Position numbers and translations under genes: made by a program. A stretch of 5,028 nucleotides of DNA from Ruminococcus sp. (lineage in GTDB: Bacteria; Bacillota; Clostridia; Oscillospirales; Ruminococcaceae): contig JAILFF010000337.1 in the NCBI GenBank assembly GCA_024697705.1, positions 1 through 5,028 on the forward strand, written 5' to 3'. Shown piece by piece: positions 1 through 5,028 of this stretch (the stretch's first letter is position 1; every line of letters begins with the position of its first letter). Below the pieces are notes generated by a model. That model searched no databases. It was not told where the DNA came from and worked only from the letters and a program-made list of their open reading frames with translations.

Positions 1-617
1 GTAGCACCCTCGTACTTCTCGACGTTGTAATAATAGACGTTCTTGTTCTTGGGATTAGCTCTGCCGAGACGCGCCACATTGGGGTCGTCGGCATTCAGGA
101 TAAGATTTCCCTTGTATGTCTTAAGGAACTTCTGAACCTTCAGGATAAGCGTTTCCACCTCGCCGTTGCGGTCGAGCTGGTCGCGGAAAAAGTTTAAGAT
201 AACAAGCGTATCAAGCTTGAAGTGCTTGAAGATCACCGGAACATGGGACTCGTCCACTTCGAGCACAAGATAATCGGCGTCGATATGCCCCGACATATCG
301 CAGTATTGCAGCAGCATCGAGCCGATTCCCGTGTCAAGGTTGTTGCCCTGCATATTGGTGATGACCTTAAGCGGCTTTCCGTCAGCCCGCTTCGGCAGCG
401 AACGGAAAAGCCTGTTTAAGAAATTCGTGGTAGATGTCTTGCCGTTTGTGCCCGTCACCGCGATTATCGGGCAGTCGGCGGAAAACACCTTAAGATAGTT
501 CTTGTTGAGCGTCCAAAGCACCAGTCCGGGAAAGTTGCCCGCGTCGCGCCCGACGAGCTTTAACGCCTTGACCATCGCCTTTCCGAAAGCCACGGTCAGA
601 CTGTTTATCAGTTTCAT
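1..617 (-). CDS. murT: Lipid II isoglutaminyl synthase, Mur-ligase-like subunit MurT (3' end beyond window)
   Basis: This is the N-terminal 205 residues of a Mur ligase family protein; the rest lies left of the window. A P-loop with the Mur signature VTGTNGKTSTTN sits at residues 54-65. LEVDES follows at about 119-124, then NFFRDQLDRNGE at 142-153 and LNADDP at 174-179. The short basic/hydrophobic leader before the P-loop and the FRDQLDR motif fit MurT better than MurC-F. In characterised members MurT pairs with the glutaminase GatD and amidates D-glutamate of the lipid II stem peptide to D-isoglutamine, using ATP and glutamine in the cytoplasm. The Cys4 zinc-ribbon insertion and C-terminal domain expected in MurT would fall outside the window, as would gatD, which usually follows. 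The ATG at 617 is preceded by GGGGTGA with a 6-base spacer. It starts 29 bases after the rhomboid stop, so cotranscription is likely. Confidence 0.9.
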   Translation of the reverse strand, partial: MKLINSLTVAFGKAMVKALKLVGRDAGNFPGLVLWTLNKNYLKVFSADCPIIAVTGTNGKTSTTNFLNRLFRSLPKRADGKPLKVITNMQGNNLDTGIGSMLLQYCDMSGHIDADYLVLEVDESHVPVIFKHFKLDTLVILNFFRDQLDRNGEVETLILKVQKFLKTYKGNLILNADDPNVARLGRANPKNKNVYYYNVEKYEGA

Positions 618-623
618 ATAATA

Positions 624-630
624 TCACCCC
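624..630 (-). promoter_or_regulatory. Ribosome binding site of murT
   Basis: GGGGTGA lies 6 bases before the murT ATG and matches the 3' part of the consensus GGAGGTGA rather than the usual AGGAGG core used by most genes in this window. It supports the ATG at 617 as the start and lies entirely in the 29-base gap after the rhomboid gene. Confidence 0.6.
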
Positions 631-646
631 GTTTATAGATCACGGT

Positions 647-1240
647 TCATTTGAGAATTGTCTTGTGCATAAAGCCCCAGCCAAGTCCGCAGATTCCGCC
701 CGCGATATGCCCGAAATGCGATACATTATCGTTCGCTACGATGCCCGAAGCTATCTCGCCGCCGATGTATATAATGCAGACCAGTACGAGCGTTATGGGG
801 ATCTTGTTGCCCGACTTTTCTCTGAACGCGCTCAGCATAATGAGCATGAACACTATTCCGCTTGCGCCGATGATGCCAGTGGAAAACAGCAGATTGTTCA
901 CTATCGCCGTTATTACAGCTGTTGTGGCTATCATGATGATAAGCTTCTTCGAGCCGAAGCGCTCCTCAACGATGGGTCCCAGCAGCAGGAAAAGGGTCAT
1001 ATTTCCCGTAAGATGCGAAAGATTGGCGTGTCCGAAGATATACAGAAAGTCCCTTAATACCGTCTTTATGCCGAAACCCGCGTGCGGGTCGGTCGAGAAA
1101 AGCTCATTATTCAGCCTGTTAAGCGAGATGGTATTCAGAATGAACACCGCTACGCATATAAAAGCGTAGGTAAGTATCACGGGCGAATCGAAATCGAATT
1201 TGTCAAATATTTTCTTTATGCCTTTTGACGAACCTGCCAT
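647..1240 (-). CDS. Rhomboid family intramembrane serine protease
   Basis: This 197-residue polytopic membrane protein is a rhomboid with the catalytic features intact. Rhomboids cleave transmembrane segments of membrane proteins inside the bilayer with a Ser-His dyad. The nucleophile motif GASG is at 125-128 (Ser127), and the catalytic histidine is His178 in HFGHIAGG. The HxxxN motif of the second membrane helix is His76/Asn80 in SHLTGN, followed by GPIVEERFGS, the counterpart of GlpG's GGAVEKRLG. About six membrane segments are visible (roughly 21-40, 74-92, 98-119, 124-138, 148-167, 174-193), giving the minimal six-helix core. A basic N-terminal stretch of about 20 residues precedes them, with no added cytosolic domain. 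The WR motif of loop 1 is not evident. The ATG at 1240 has a strong AAAGGAGGG site 6 bases upstream. The gene starts 21 bases after the CPBP-like gene ends. Substrate unknown. Confidence 0.92.
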   Translation of the reverse strand: MAGSSKGIKKIFDKFDFDSPVILTYAFICVAVFILNTISLNRLNNELFSTDPHAGFGIKTVLRDFLYIFGHANLSHLTGNMTLFLLLGPIVEERFGSKKLIIMIATTAVITAIVNNLLFSTGIIGASGIVFMLIMLSAFREKSGNKIPITLVLVCIIYIGGEIASGIVANDNVSHFGHIAGGICGLGWGFMHKTILK

Positions 1241-1261
1241 TTTGGTCCCTCCTTTATCCGT

Positions 1262-2002
1262 TCAGAGCGCGTTCCAGTAAACCAAAAAGATAAGAACGCA
1301 GCCCCATGAATTTCCTGTTTCTTTTCTGACGATAAGCATTCCGTAAATAAGTATCATCGTACACAGCGTTTCGAGCAGAGCGTCGGGAGTAACTCCTACG
1401 CCTACATGAACAAGTATGCACATAACGGCGCAGACAAACGCCCCCACGTCCCAGAATCTGTATTTTGACGGACAAAGCTCGGATATTTTGTCCCTCAGCA
1501 CCACATAATTGAAGCCCTCGAAAAAGCCCCAGCAGACCGCCGTTATCAGCAAACCGAGAACTTTCACGGGAAAGCTCTCATCTATGATCTGCTTTGTCGT
1601 GTAAACGTCCCGGAACGGAAACCACGCATGGACATTGCCCCTTGCAAACTGATAGATAAAATCCGGAACGCAGCAGGCGAGACTCAGCAGAAGTGCGGGT
1701 ACAAAATTCTTTGTGTTAAGCCCGAACTGTGTGAATTTTTCTTTTCTTATCATACAGACAATGGTTATGCCCAATCCCGCCATCACAAACTGCCCGAACA
1801 GCGCGGCGACAAGCAGTCTTTTTATAGTGGGTATCTCGTTATTATAGACATAGCTGTTAAGCTGTCCAAGGTAAGCAAAGACCACGCCCGAGGTCAGGAA
1901 AACTATGATAAGATCGGTGATAAGCTGCTTTTTTCTTTCTTTGCTTTCTTTTACCGCCGATTCCGTCCCCGAAACGGGTACGGCTGCGCTTGTTGAACTC
2001 AT
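1262..2002 (-). CDS. CPBP-like (Abi/CAAX protease-related) membrane protein with degenerate active-site motifs
   Basis: This 246-residue protein has about seven hydrophobic segments (near 27-45, 62-85, 99-118, 146-168, 185-205, 210-226 and 232-246) after a charged, Lys/Glu-rich N-terminus. The order of elements in the C-terminal half resembles the CPBP family (PF02517): a glutamate in a membrane helix (GFFEGFNYVVLRD, Glu162), a later helix with His199, and a final helix ending in WNAL (Asn244). CPBP proteases such as Rce1 use EExxxR, FxxxH and HxxxN/B. Here the first motif reads EGFNYV, the position of Phe in the second is Cys195, and the position of His in the third is Leu240. Only one residue of each motif survives, so metal-dependent proteolysis is doubtful and a non-catalytic or altered role is possible. 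The ATG at 2002 has AAAGGAG 10 bases upstream. It lies 41 bases downstream of tyrS and just before the rhomboid gene. Family assignment is by pattern and is moderately sure. Confidence 0.72.
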   Translation of the reverse strand: MSSTSAAVPVSGTESAVKESKERKKQLITDLIIVFLTSGVVFAYLGQLNSYVYNNEIPTIKRLLVAALFGQFVMAGLGITIVCMIRKEKFTQFGLNTKNFVPALLLSLACCVPDFIYQFARGNVHAWFPFRDVYTTKQIIDESFPVKVLGLLITAVCWGFFEGFNYVVLRDKISELCPSKYRFWDVGAFVCAVMCILVHVGVGVTPDALLETLCTMILIYGMLIVRKETGNSWGCVLIFLVYWNAL

Positions 2003-2043
2003 TTTTGTATATCTCCTTTCTTTTTAAGGTTAAACGTATCGCT

Positions 2044-3261
2044 TTACTTTACGACAACCTTATGGAATATCTTCTTGCCCTTCTTGATAACGACCTCGCC
2101 CGAAAGGTCTACGCTGCCCTTGGGGTCGGTGAACTTCTCGTCGTTTACCGCGATGCCGTTCTGAGTTACAAGCCTTCTGCCCTCGCTCTTCGAGGGAGTA
2201 AGTCCGCAGCGAACGAGCAGGTCGAGGATATTCATGCCGCCGTCCGTGAGTTCGGAAGCTTCAAGCTCGGTGGTGGGCATATTCTCGCTCGAAGTGTTCG
2301 CCGAGAACAGTGCCTTCGCCGCTTCGAGAGCCTTATGAGCCTCTTCCTCGCCGTGAACGAGCTTCGTCAGCTCGAACGCGAGCAGTTCTTTTGCCTTGTT
2401 GAACTCCGCGCCCTCCATGGTCTTTTCCATTTCCTCGATCTCCTCGATCGGCACGAAGGTAAGCATTTTCAGGCACTTGATAACGTCCGCGTCGCCGACA
2501 TTTCTCCAGTACTGGAAGAAATCGTAAGGCGAAGTCTTTTCGGGGTCGAGCCAAACGGCGCCCTTTTCGGTCTTGCCCATCTTCTTGCCCTCGGAATTGA
2601 GCAGCAGGGTGATTGTCATGGCGTAAGCGTCCTTGCCGAGCTTACGTCTGATAAGCTCGGTGCCGCCAAGCATATTGCTCCACTGGTCGTCGCCGCCGAA
2701 CTGCATATTACAGCCGTAATTCTCGTACAGCTTGTAGAAGTCGTAGCTCTGCATTATCATGTAGTTGAACTCAAGGAACGAAAGCCCGCGCTCAAGACGC
2801 TGCTTGTAGCACTCTGCGGTGAGCATACGGTTTACGCTGAAATGAGCGCCTACCTCGCGCAGTACGTCAACATAGTTAAGGTCGAGCAGCCAGTCGCCGT
2901 TGTTTACGACCATAGCCTTACCGTCCGAAAAGTCGATGAAGCGGGACATCTGCTTCTTGAAGCACTCAACGTTATGCTCGATGGTCTCTTTCGTGAGCAT
3001 TTTTCTCATGTCGGTCTTGCCCGAAGGGTCGCCGATCATAGCGGTGCCGCCGCCGAGAAGCGCGATAGGCTTATTGCCCGCCATTTGCAGACGCTTCATA
3101 AGGCAGAGAGCCATGAAGTGACCGACGTGCAGGCTGTCCGCCGTCGGGTCGAAGCCGATATAGAAGGTCGCCTTACCGTTGTTGACAAGCTCCTCGATCT
3201 CCTTTTCGTCGGTGAGCTGCGCCAGAAGTCCGCGTCTTTTAAGTTCCTCAAATACTGTCAT
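2044..3261 (-). CDS. tyrS: Tyrosyl-tRNA synthetase
   Basis: This 405-residue cytoplasmic class I synthetase attaches tyrosine to tRNA-Tyr using ATP. The Rossmann catalytic domain contains YIGFDPTADSLHVGH at 34-48, with the HIGH-type motif HVGH at 45-48 and the tyrosine-pocket residues Tyr34 and Asp38. IGDPSGK follows at 76-82, the tyrosine-specific Tyr167, Gln171 and Asp174 lie in FNYMIMQSYD, and GGDDQW is at 189-194. The KMSKS-loop is KMGKT at 228-232 by rough count, close to the KFGKT of the Bacillus and E. coli enzymes. An S4 RNA-binding domain occupies about 343-405, starting at GMNILDLLV. The length is slightly under the 420-odd residues of the E. coli and Bacillus enzymes, and nothing essential is missing. 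The ATG at 3261 has GGAGG 8 bases upstream. The 27-base gap to the preceding gene leaves no room for the T-box leader that often controls tyrS in Firmicutes. Confidence 0.97.
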   Translation of the reverse strand: MTVFEELKRRGLLAQLTDEKEIEELVNNGKATFYIGFDPTADSLHVGHFMALCLMKRLQMAGNKPIALLGGGTAMIGDPSGKTDMRKMLTKETIEHNVECFKKQMSRFIDFSDGKAMVVNNGDWLLDLNYVDVLREVGAHFSVNRMLTAECYKQRLERGLSFLEFNYMIMQSYDFYKLYENYGCNMQFGGDDQWSNMLGGTELIRRKLGKDAYAMTITLLLNSEGKKMGKTEKGAVWLDPEKTSPYDFFQYWRNVGDADVIKCLKMLTFVPIEEIEEMEKTMEGAEFNKAKELLAFELTKLVHGEEEAHKALEAAKALFSANTSSENMPTTELEASELTDGGMNILDLLVRCGLTPSKSEGRRLVTQNGIAVNDEKFTDPKGSVDLSGEVVIKKGKKIFHKVVVK

Positions 3262-3288
3262 TTTAAATTCCTCCGTTTATGTTATATA

Positions 3289-3741
3289 TCATTTATTACC
3301 TTTAAGAACGAATACCTGATTCGGATACCCGAATTCGACCGTGAGCTTATCCTCGGCAAAGCCGAATTTCCTGTATAATGCGCGGGGAGCGGTGCCTTTT
3401 TCATCGCCCTCGCGGAACGTCGAGACCGTTATATCTCTGCTTCGGTCAAGCTCGTCAAGCGCCTTTTCCATAAGCGCAGACGCGGCTCCCCTCCTGCGGA
3501 AACCGTGTGCAACGGCTAAAAAGCAGATCATTTTACGACTGCGCGAGAAAAGCAAAACAGCTGTGATTCTTCCCCTCTCTTTAACGCATATCGCCTGTGA
3601 CTTGCCCATGAATTTCAGCACGGTCCGGCGGTGTTCATCAAGCGCCGATTCCGTTTCAAGCCCGGGAAACTCGTCTCTCACCGAGCGGACAAGCGCCATC
3701 CATTCGTCGATCTCCTCGGGTCTGCCGAAAAATACCTGCAT
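3289..3741 (-). CDS. Small GNAT family N-acetyltransferase
   Basis: This 150-residue single-domain protein has the GNAT fold signature, which transfers an acetyl group from acetyl-CoA to an amine. Motif A spans about 72-98: the strand MICFLAVAHGF is followed by RRRGAAS at 82-88, the pyrophosphate-binding R-x-x-G-x-A loop, and then the helix ALMEKALDEL. Motif B is ALYRKFGF at 121-128, with the typical Tyr and the Gly-Phe ending. The first 45 residues, EEIDEWMALVRSVRDEFPG and following, form the usual helical acceptor-side region. The substrate cannot be told from the sequence; small molecules, peptides and protein N-termini are all possible. The ATG at 3741 has GGGAGGG 7 bases upstream, inside the 15-base gap after the larger GNAT gene, so the two acetyltransferases are probably translated from one message. 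The reading frame ends 27 bases before tyrS. Confidence 0.88.
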   Translation of the reverse strand: MQVFFGRPEEIDEWMALVRSVRDEFPGLETESALDEHRRTVLKFMGKSQAICVKERGRITAVLLFSRSRKMICFLAVAHGFRRRGAASALMEKALDELDRSRDITVSTFREGDEKGTAPRALYRKFGFAEDKLTVEFGYPNQVFVLKGNK

Positions 3742-3756
3742 ATCCGCGCCCTCCCG

Positions 3757-4704
3757 TCAGCCCGATCTTGTTACCGTGAAACATTCGCCCGTCAAAACAA
3801 AGCCGAGCTTTTCCGCAAGTCTGCGCGAACCTACGTTCTCCGAGCTGCAAGCCCACACAGGGCGCTTGCCCTCGCCGAGACTAAAGCGAATCATCTCCGC
3901 TGCCGAAGCTGCCGCAAGACCTCTGCGTCGGAATCCCTCAGCCGTTTCAACGCCGATGTCGATCTCATCACGGCTGAAGGCTGCCGAAAACGCCCACGCC
4001 GCGGGTCTGCCTTCGCAGGTCACGCAGAAGCCCTTGCCCCCGCGCAAAAAATCCTCACTGCTATCCCAAGAGAAAAGCGGCGTTATCCTGCCCGCGCAGC
4101 CGCCGAAATTGTCGGCGGTTATCTCATGCAGTTCGCAGCCTTCGTGAAGCGTTATCTCCGGCGCGGCATTGCCTTGAAATTCAAAGAAATACCGCCGCCC
4201 GACTGCTATACCGGGCTTGTCCGCCAAATACGCTCGCGTTTCATCGTCGGCGAAAAGTACAAAACGCCTTTCCGTTACGCTCTCGGGCGAAAGGAAACGT
4301 CTGTAAACCTCTTCAAGAAACGCCTTGTCGGGCGCTCCGTAAAGAAAAGCAAATCCGCACTTGTGCCAAAAAAGCACGTTTCCGCCGCAAGTGAAGATAT
4401 CTCCGACCTGCGTGCGCTCCGCTATCGAAAGCGGATAGACCGCGCCGCAGCTTTTCACGGGAACAATTCCCGCAATGGCGGAGTATTCTTCGGGCGTGAG
4501 CTTCCGCAAAGTGAAATTCTGCGGAACGGCTATCAGCTTTATCGGCAAGCCGTGTCCGCTTTTGACGAGCAGAAATCTTCTTCTGAGCAGCCGAATTTTC
4601 GTCAGCTTGTAAACATTTGTTTTATCGCAATACTTAACAAACACCGCCGTCGGTCCGTCATCGCGGGCAAGCCTTAACAATTCGCCGTCCGTCAAATCAG
4701 TCAC
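3757..4704 (-). CDS. GNAT family acetyltransferase, PF12746-like
   Basis: Read from the GTG at 4704 this is a protein of 315 residues. The C-terminal third is a clear acetyl-CoA-binding GNAT domain. It has FSWDSSEDFL then GKGFCVTCEGRPAAWAFSA (about 211-241), strand DEIDIGVETAEGF, the RRRGLAAAS loop at about 259-267, and SENVGSRRLAEKLGF near 288-302. The Trp near the start, the GVET-type strand and the closing LAEKLGF resemble the GNAT acetyltransferase family PF12746. The N-terminal 180 residues are poorly recognisable; they hold TPEEYSAIAGI and FWHKCGFAFLYGAP and may form a second, diverged domain. Start choice is uncertain. GTG at 4704 overlaps the crcB stop by 8 bases (GTGACTGA). TTG at 4734 would add 10 residues with a poor ribosome site. 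TTG at 4695 would remove 3 residues and sits 5 bases after GGGTGA. Substrate unknown. Confidence 0.82.
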   Translation of the reverse strand: MTDLTDGELLRLARDDGPTAVFVKYCDKTNVYKLTKIRLLRRRFLLVKSGHGLPIKLIAVPQNFTLRKLTPEEYSAIAGIVPVKSCGAVYPLSIAERTQVGDIFTCGGNVLFWHKCGFAFLYGAPDKAFLEEVYRRFLSPESVTERRFVLFADDETRAYLADKPGIAVGRRYFFEFQGNAAPEITLHEGCELHEITADNFGGCAGRITPLFSWDSSEDFLRGGKGFCVTCEGRPAAWAFSAAFSRDEIDIGVETAEGFRRRGLAAASAAEMIRFSLGEGKRPVWACSSENVGSRRLAEKLGFVLTGECFTVTRSG

Positions 4705-4709
4705 CCGCC
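4697..4709 (-). promoter_or_regulatory. crcB stop / GNAT start junction with weak ribosome site
   Basis: The minus strand reads GGCGGGTGACTGA here. It contains the crcB stop TGA (4697-4699), the candidate GTG start of the large GNAT gene (4702-4704), and a GGCGGGTGA stretch resembling the consensus GGAGGTGA. If the stretch serves as a Shine-Dalgarno site it would be correctly spaced for TTG at 4695, not for GTG at 4704. If GTG is the start, translation is probably coupled to crcB termination. Confidence 0.4.
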
Positions 4710-5028
4710 TTTTCAAAGCCGCACCGCGCGGCAAGCTTCATTCCGCACCACACACCCGCGATACAGCCCGCGACACTAAGCACGATGTACAGCACTGCAG
4801 CCGCTTTCTCTCCGCCTTCCGCAAGCTGATACGCTTCGAGCGAGAAGGTCGAAAACGTCGTGAAGCCGCCGCAGAAGCCCGTCTTCAAGAACATCACCGC
4901 CGTCTGCGGCAGAGCACTCGCCTGCACAGCACCCACGATAAAGCCTATCAGCACCGCACCGAGCAGATTAGTCATCAGTGTGAGCAGCGGGAAATCTCCG
5001 CGAAACGGGATAAGGCTTATCGCGTATC
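4697..5028 (-). CDS. crcB: Fluoride channel CrcB/Fluc (5' end beyond window)
   Basis: The reading frame stays open to the right edge. Upstream of the internal ATG at 4975 it continues in frame as YAISLIPFRGDFPLLTL, which is typical CrcB sequence before TNLLG, so the Met at 4975 is internal and the true start lies outside. CrcB/Fluc proteins are dual-topology dimeric channels in the inner membrane that export fluoride. Visible marks, numbered from that internal Met, are the TNLLGAVLIGF helix at 2-12 with the conserved Asn, the signature GFCGGFTTFSTFS at 33-45 that carries the phenylalanines lining the pore and the central Na+ site, and a last membrane helix near 59-80. About 109 residues are seen of a usual 115-130, so only roughly 10-20 are missing. 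The C-terminal tail (ARCGFEKAGD) is short and hydrophilic. Many Firmicutes carry two crcB genes in tandem, so a second may lie upstream. The stop overlaps the start of the following GNAT gene. Confidence 0.9.
   Translation of the reverse strand, partial: YAISLIPFRGDFPLLTLMTNLLGAVLIGFIVGAVQASALPQTAVMFLKTGFCGGFTTFSTFSLEAYQLAEGGEKAAAVLYIVLSVAGCIAGVWCGMKLAARCGFEKAGD

Larger units (their letters stand above)
1..5028 (-). other. Predicted co-directional gene run (possible single operon)
   Basis: All seven genes point the same way. Their junctions, in transcription order, are an 8-base overlap (crcB/GNAT), then gaps of 15, 27, 41, 21 and 29 bases. Each gap is filled mainly by the ribosome binding site of the next gene, and none contains a GC-rich hairpin followed by a T-run. 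There is no stretch over 300 bases without a gene. Whether the run is one transcript is inferred from spacing only; the promoter would lie upstream of the right edge. Confidence 0.55.

Noticed and set aside
222..419. 65-codon plus-strand frame opposite murT
   Set aside because: It lies antisense to the conserved FRDQLDR and VDES regions of murT and has no motif or ribosome site.
651..1169. Plus-strand frames opposite the rhomboid gene
   Set aside because: Antisense to a protein with an intact rhomboid dyad; the translations show no recognisable family features.
2430..2460. Short direct repeat of CTCGATC-type units
   Set aside because: It encodes the Glu/Ile-rich stretch PIEEIEEME of tyrosyl-tRNA synthetase and reflects repeated codons.
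3275..3320. AT-rich stretch before tyrS with TATAAC, considered as a -10 promoter element
   Set aside because: No acceptable -35 element is found 16-18 bases upstream (GTTCTT there), and the AT-richness is explained by the gap and stop region. A weak promoter cannot be excluded but is not supported.
1990..3378. Open reading frame of 462 codons on the plus strand, opposite tyrS
   Set aside because: It is fully antisense to a certain tyrosyl-tRNA synthetase. Its translation has the low-complexity Leu/Val/Arg-rich look of a reverse-complement shadow and no domain motif. The openness comes from the codon bias of tyrS.
4100..4118. Perfect 7-base inverted repeat CCGCCGA-AATTG-TCGGCGG
   Set aside because: It lies inside the large GNAT coding region (DNFGG), with no T-run on either side, so it is not a terminator. 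A repeat of this size is expected by chance in GC-rich coding sequence.
3341..4677. Long plus-strand frames (3341-4147 and 3631-4677) opposite the two GNAT genes
   Set aside because: They overlap each other and lie antisense to genes with clear GNAT motifs. Their translations are Ser/Arg/Lys-rich without motifs, and no suitable ribosome site precedes them.

Overview
All recognisable genes in this window lie on the minus strand, so transcription runs from high to low coordinates. There are seven genes: five complete and two cut by the window edges. Read in transcription order they are the C-terminal part of a CrcB/Fluc fluoride channel (5' end beyond the right edge), a PF12746-like GNAT acetyltransferase, a small second GNAT acetyltransferase, tyrosyl-tRNA synthetase (tyrS), a CPBP-like polytopic membrane protein with degenerate catalytic motifs, a rhomboid intramembrane serine protease, and the N-terminal half of the Mur-ligase-like MurT subunit of lipid II isoglutaminyl synthase (3' end beyond the left edge).

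The content suggests a low-to-mid GC Firmicute of class Clostridia, perhaps near Ruminococcus/Oscillospiraceae. The reasons are the MurT-type Mur ligase (found with GatD in Firmicutes and Actinobacteria), strong AGGAGG-like ribosome binding sites, balanced base composition and the CPBP/rhomboid protein types. This assignment is inference from gene content, not from a marker gene.

Layout: 4697-5028 crcB (partial); 3757-4704 large GNAT; 3289-3741 small GNAT; 2044-3261 tyrS; 1262-2002 CPBP-like; 647-1240 rhomboid; 1-617 murT (partial). Gaps between genes are 15 to 41 bases, and crcB and the large GNAT overlap by a few bases. No gap has room for a T-box or other riboswitch, no rho-independent terminator is visible, and there is no convincing internal promoter. 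The simplest reading is one co-directional transcription unit, or a part of one, that starts upstream of crcB and continues beyond murT.

The genes do not form one obvious pathway. They combine fluoride resistance, acetyl transfer, tRNA charging, membrane proteolysis and peptidoglycan amidation. The most notable point is a side-by-side pair of intramembrane-protease-family proteins, one with an intact catalytic dyad (rhomboid) and one apparently without its metal-binding motif (CPBP-like), between tyrS and murT. I see no mobile element, CRISPR array, RNA gene or clearly new system here.
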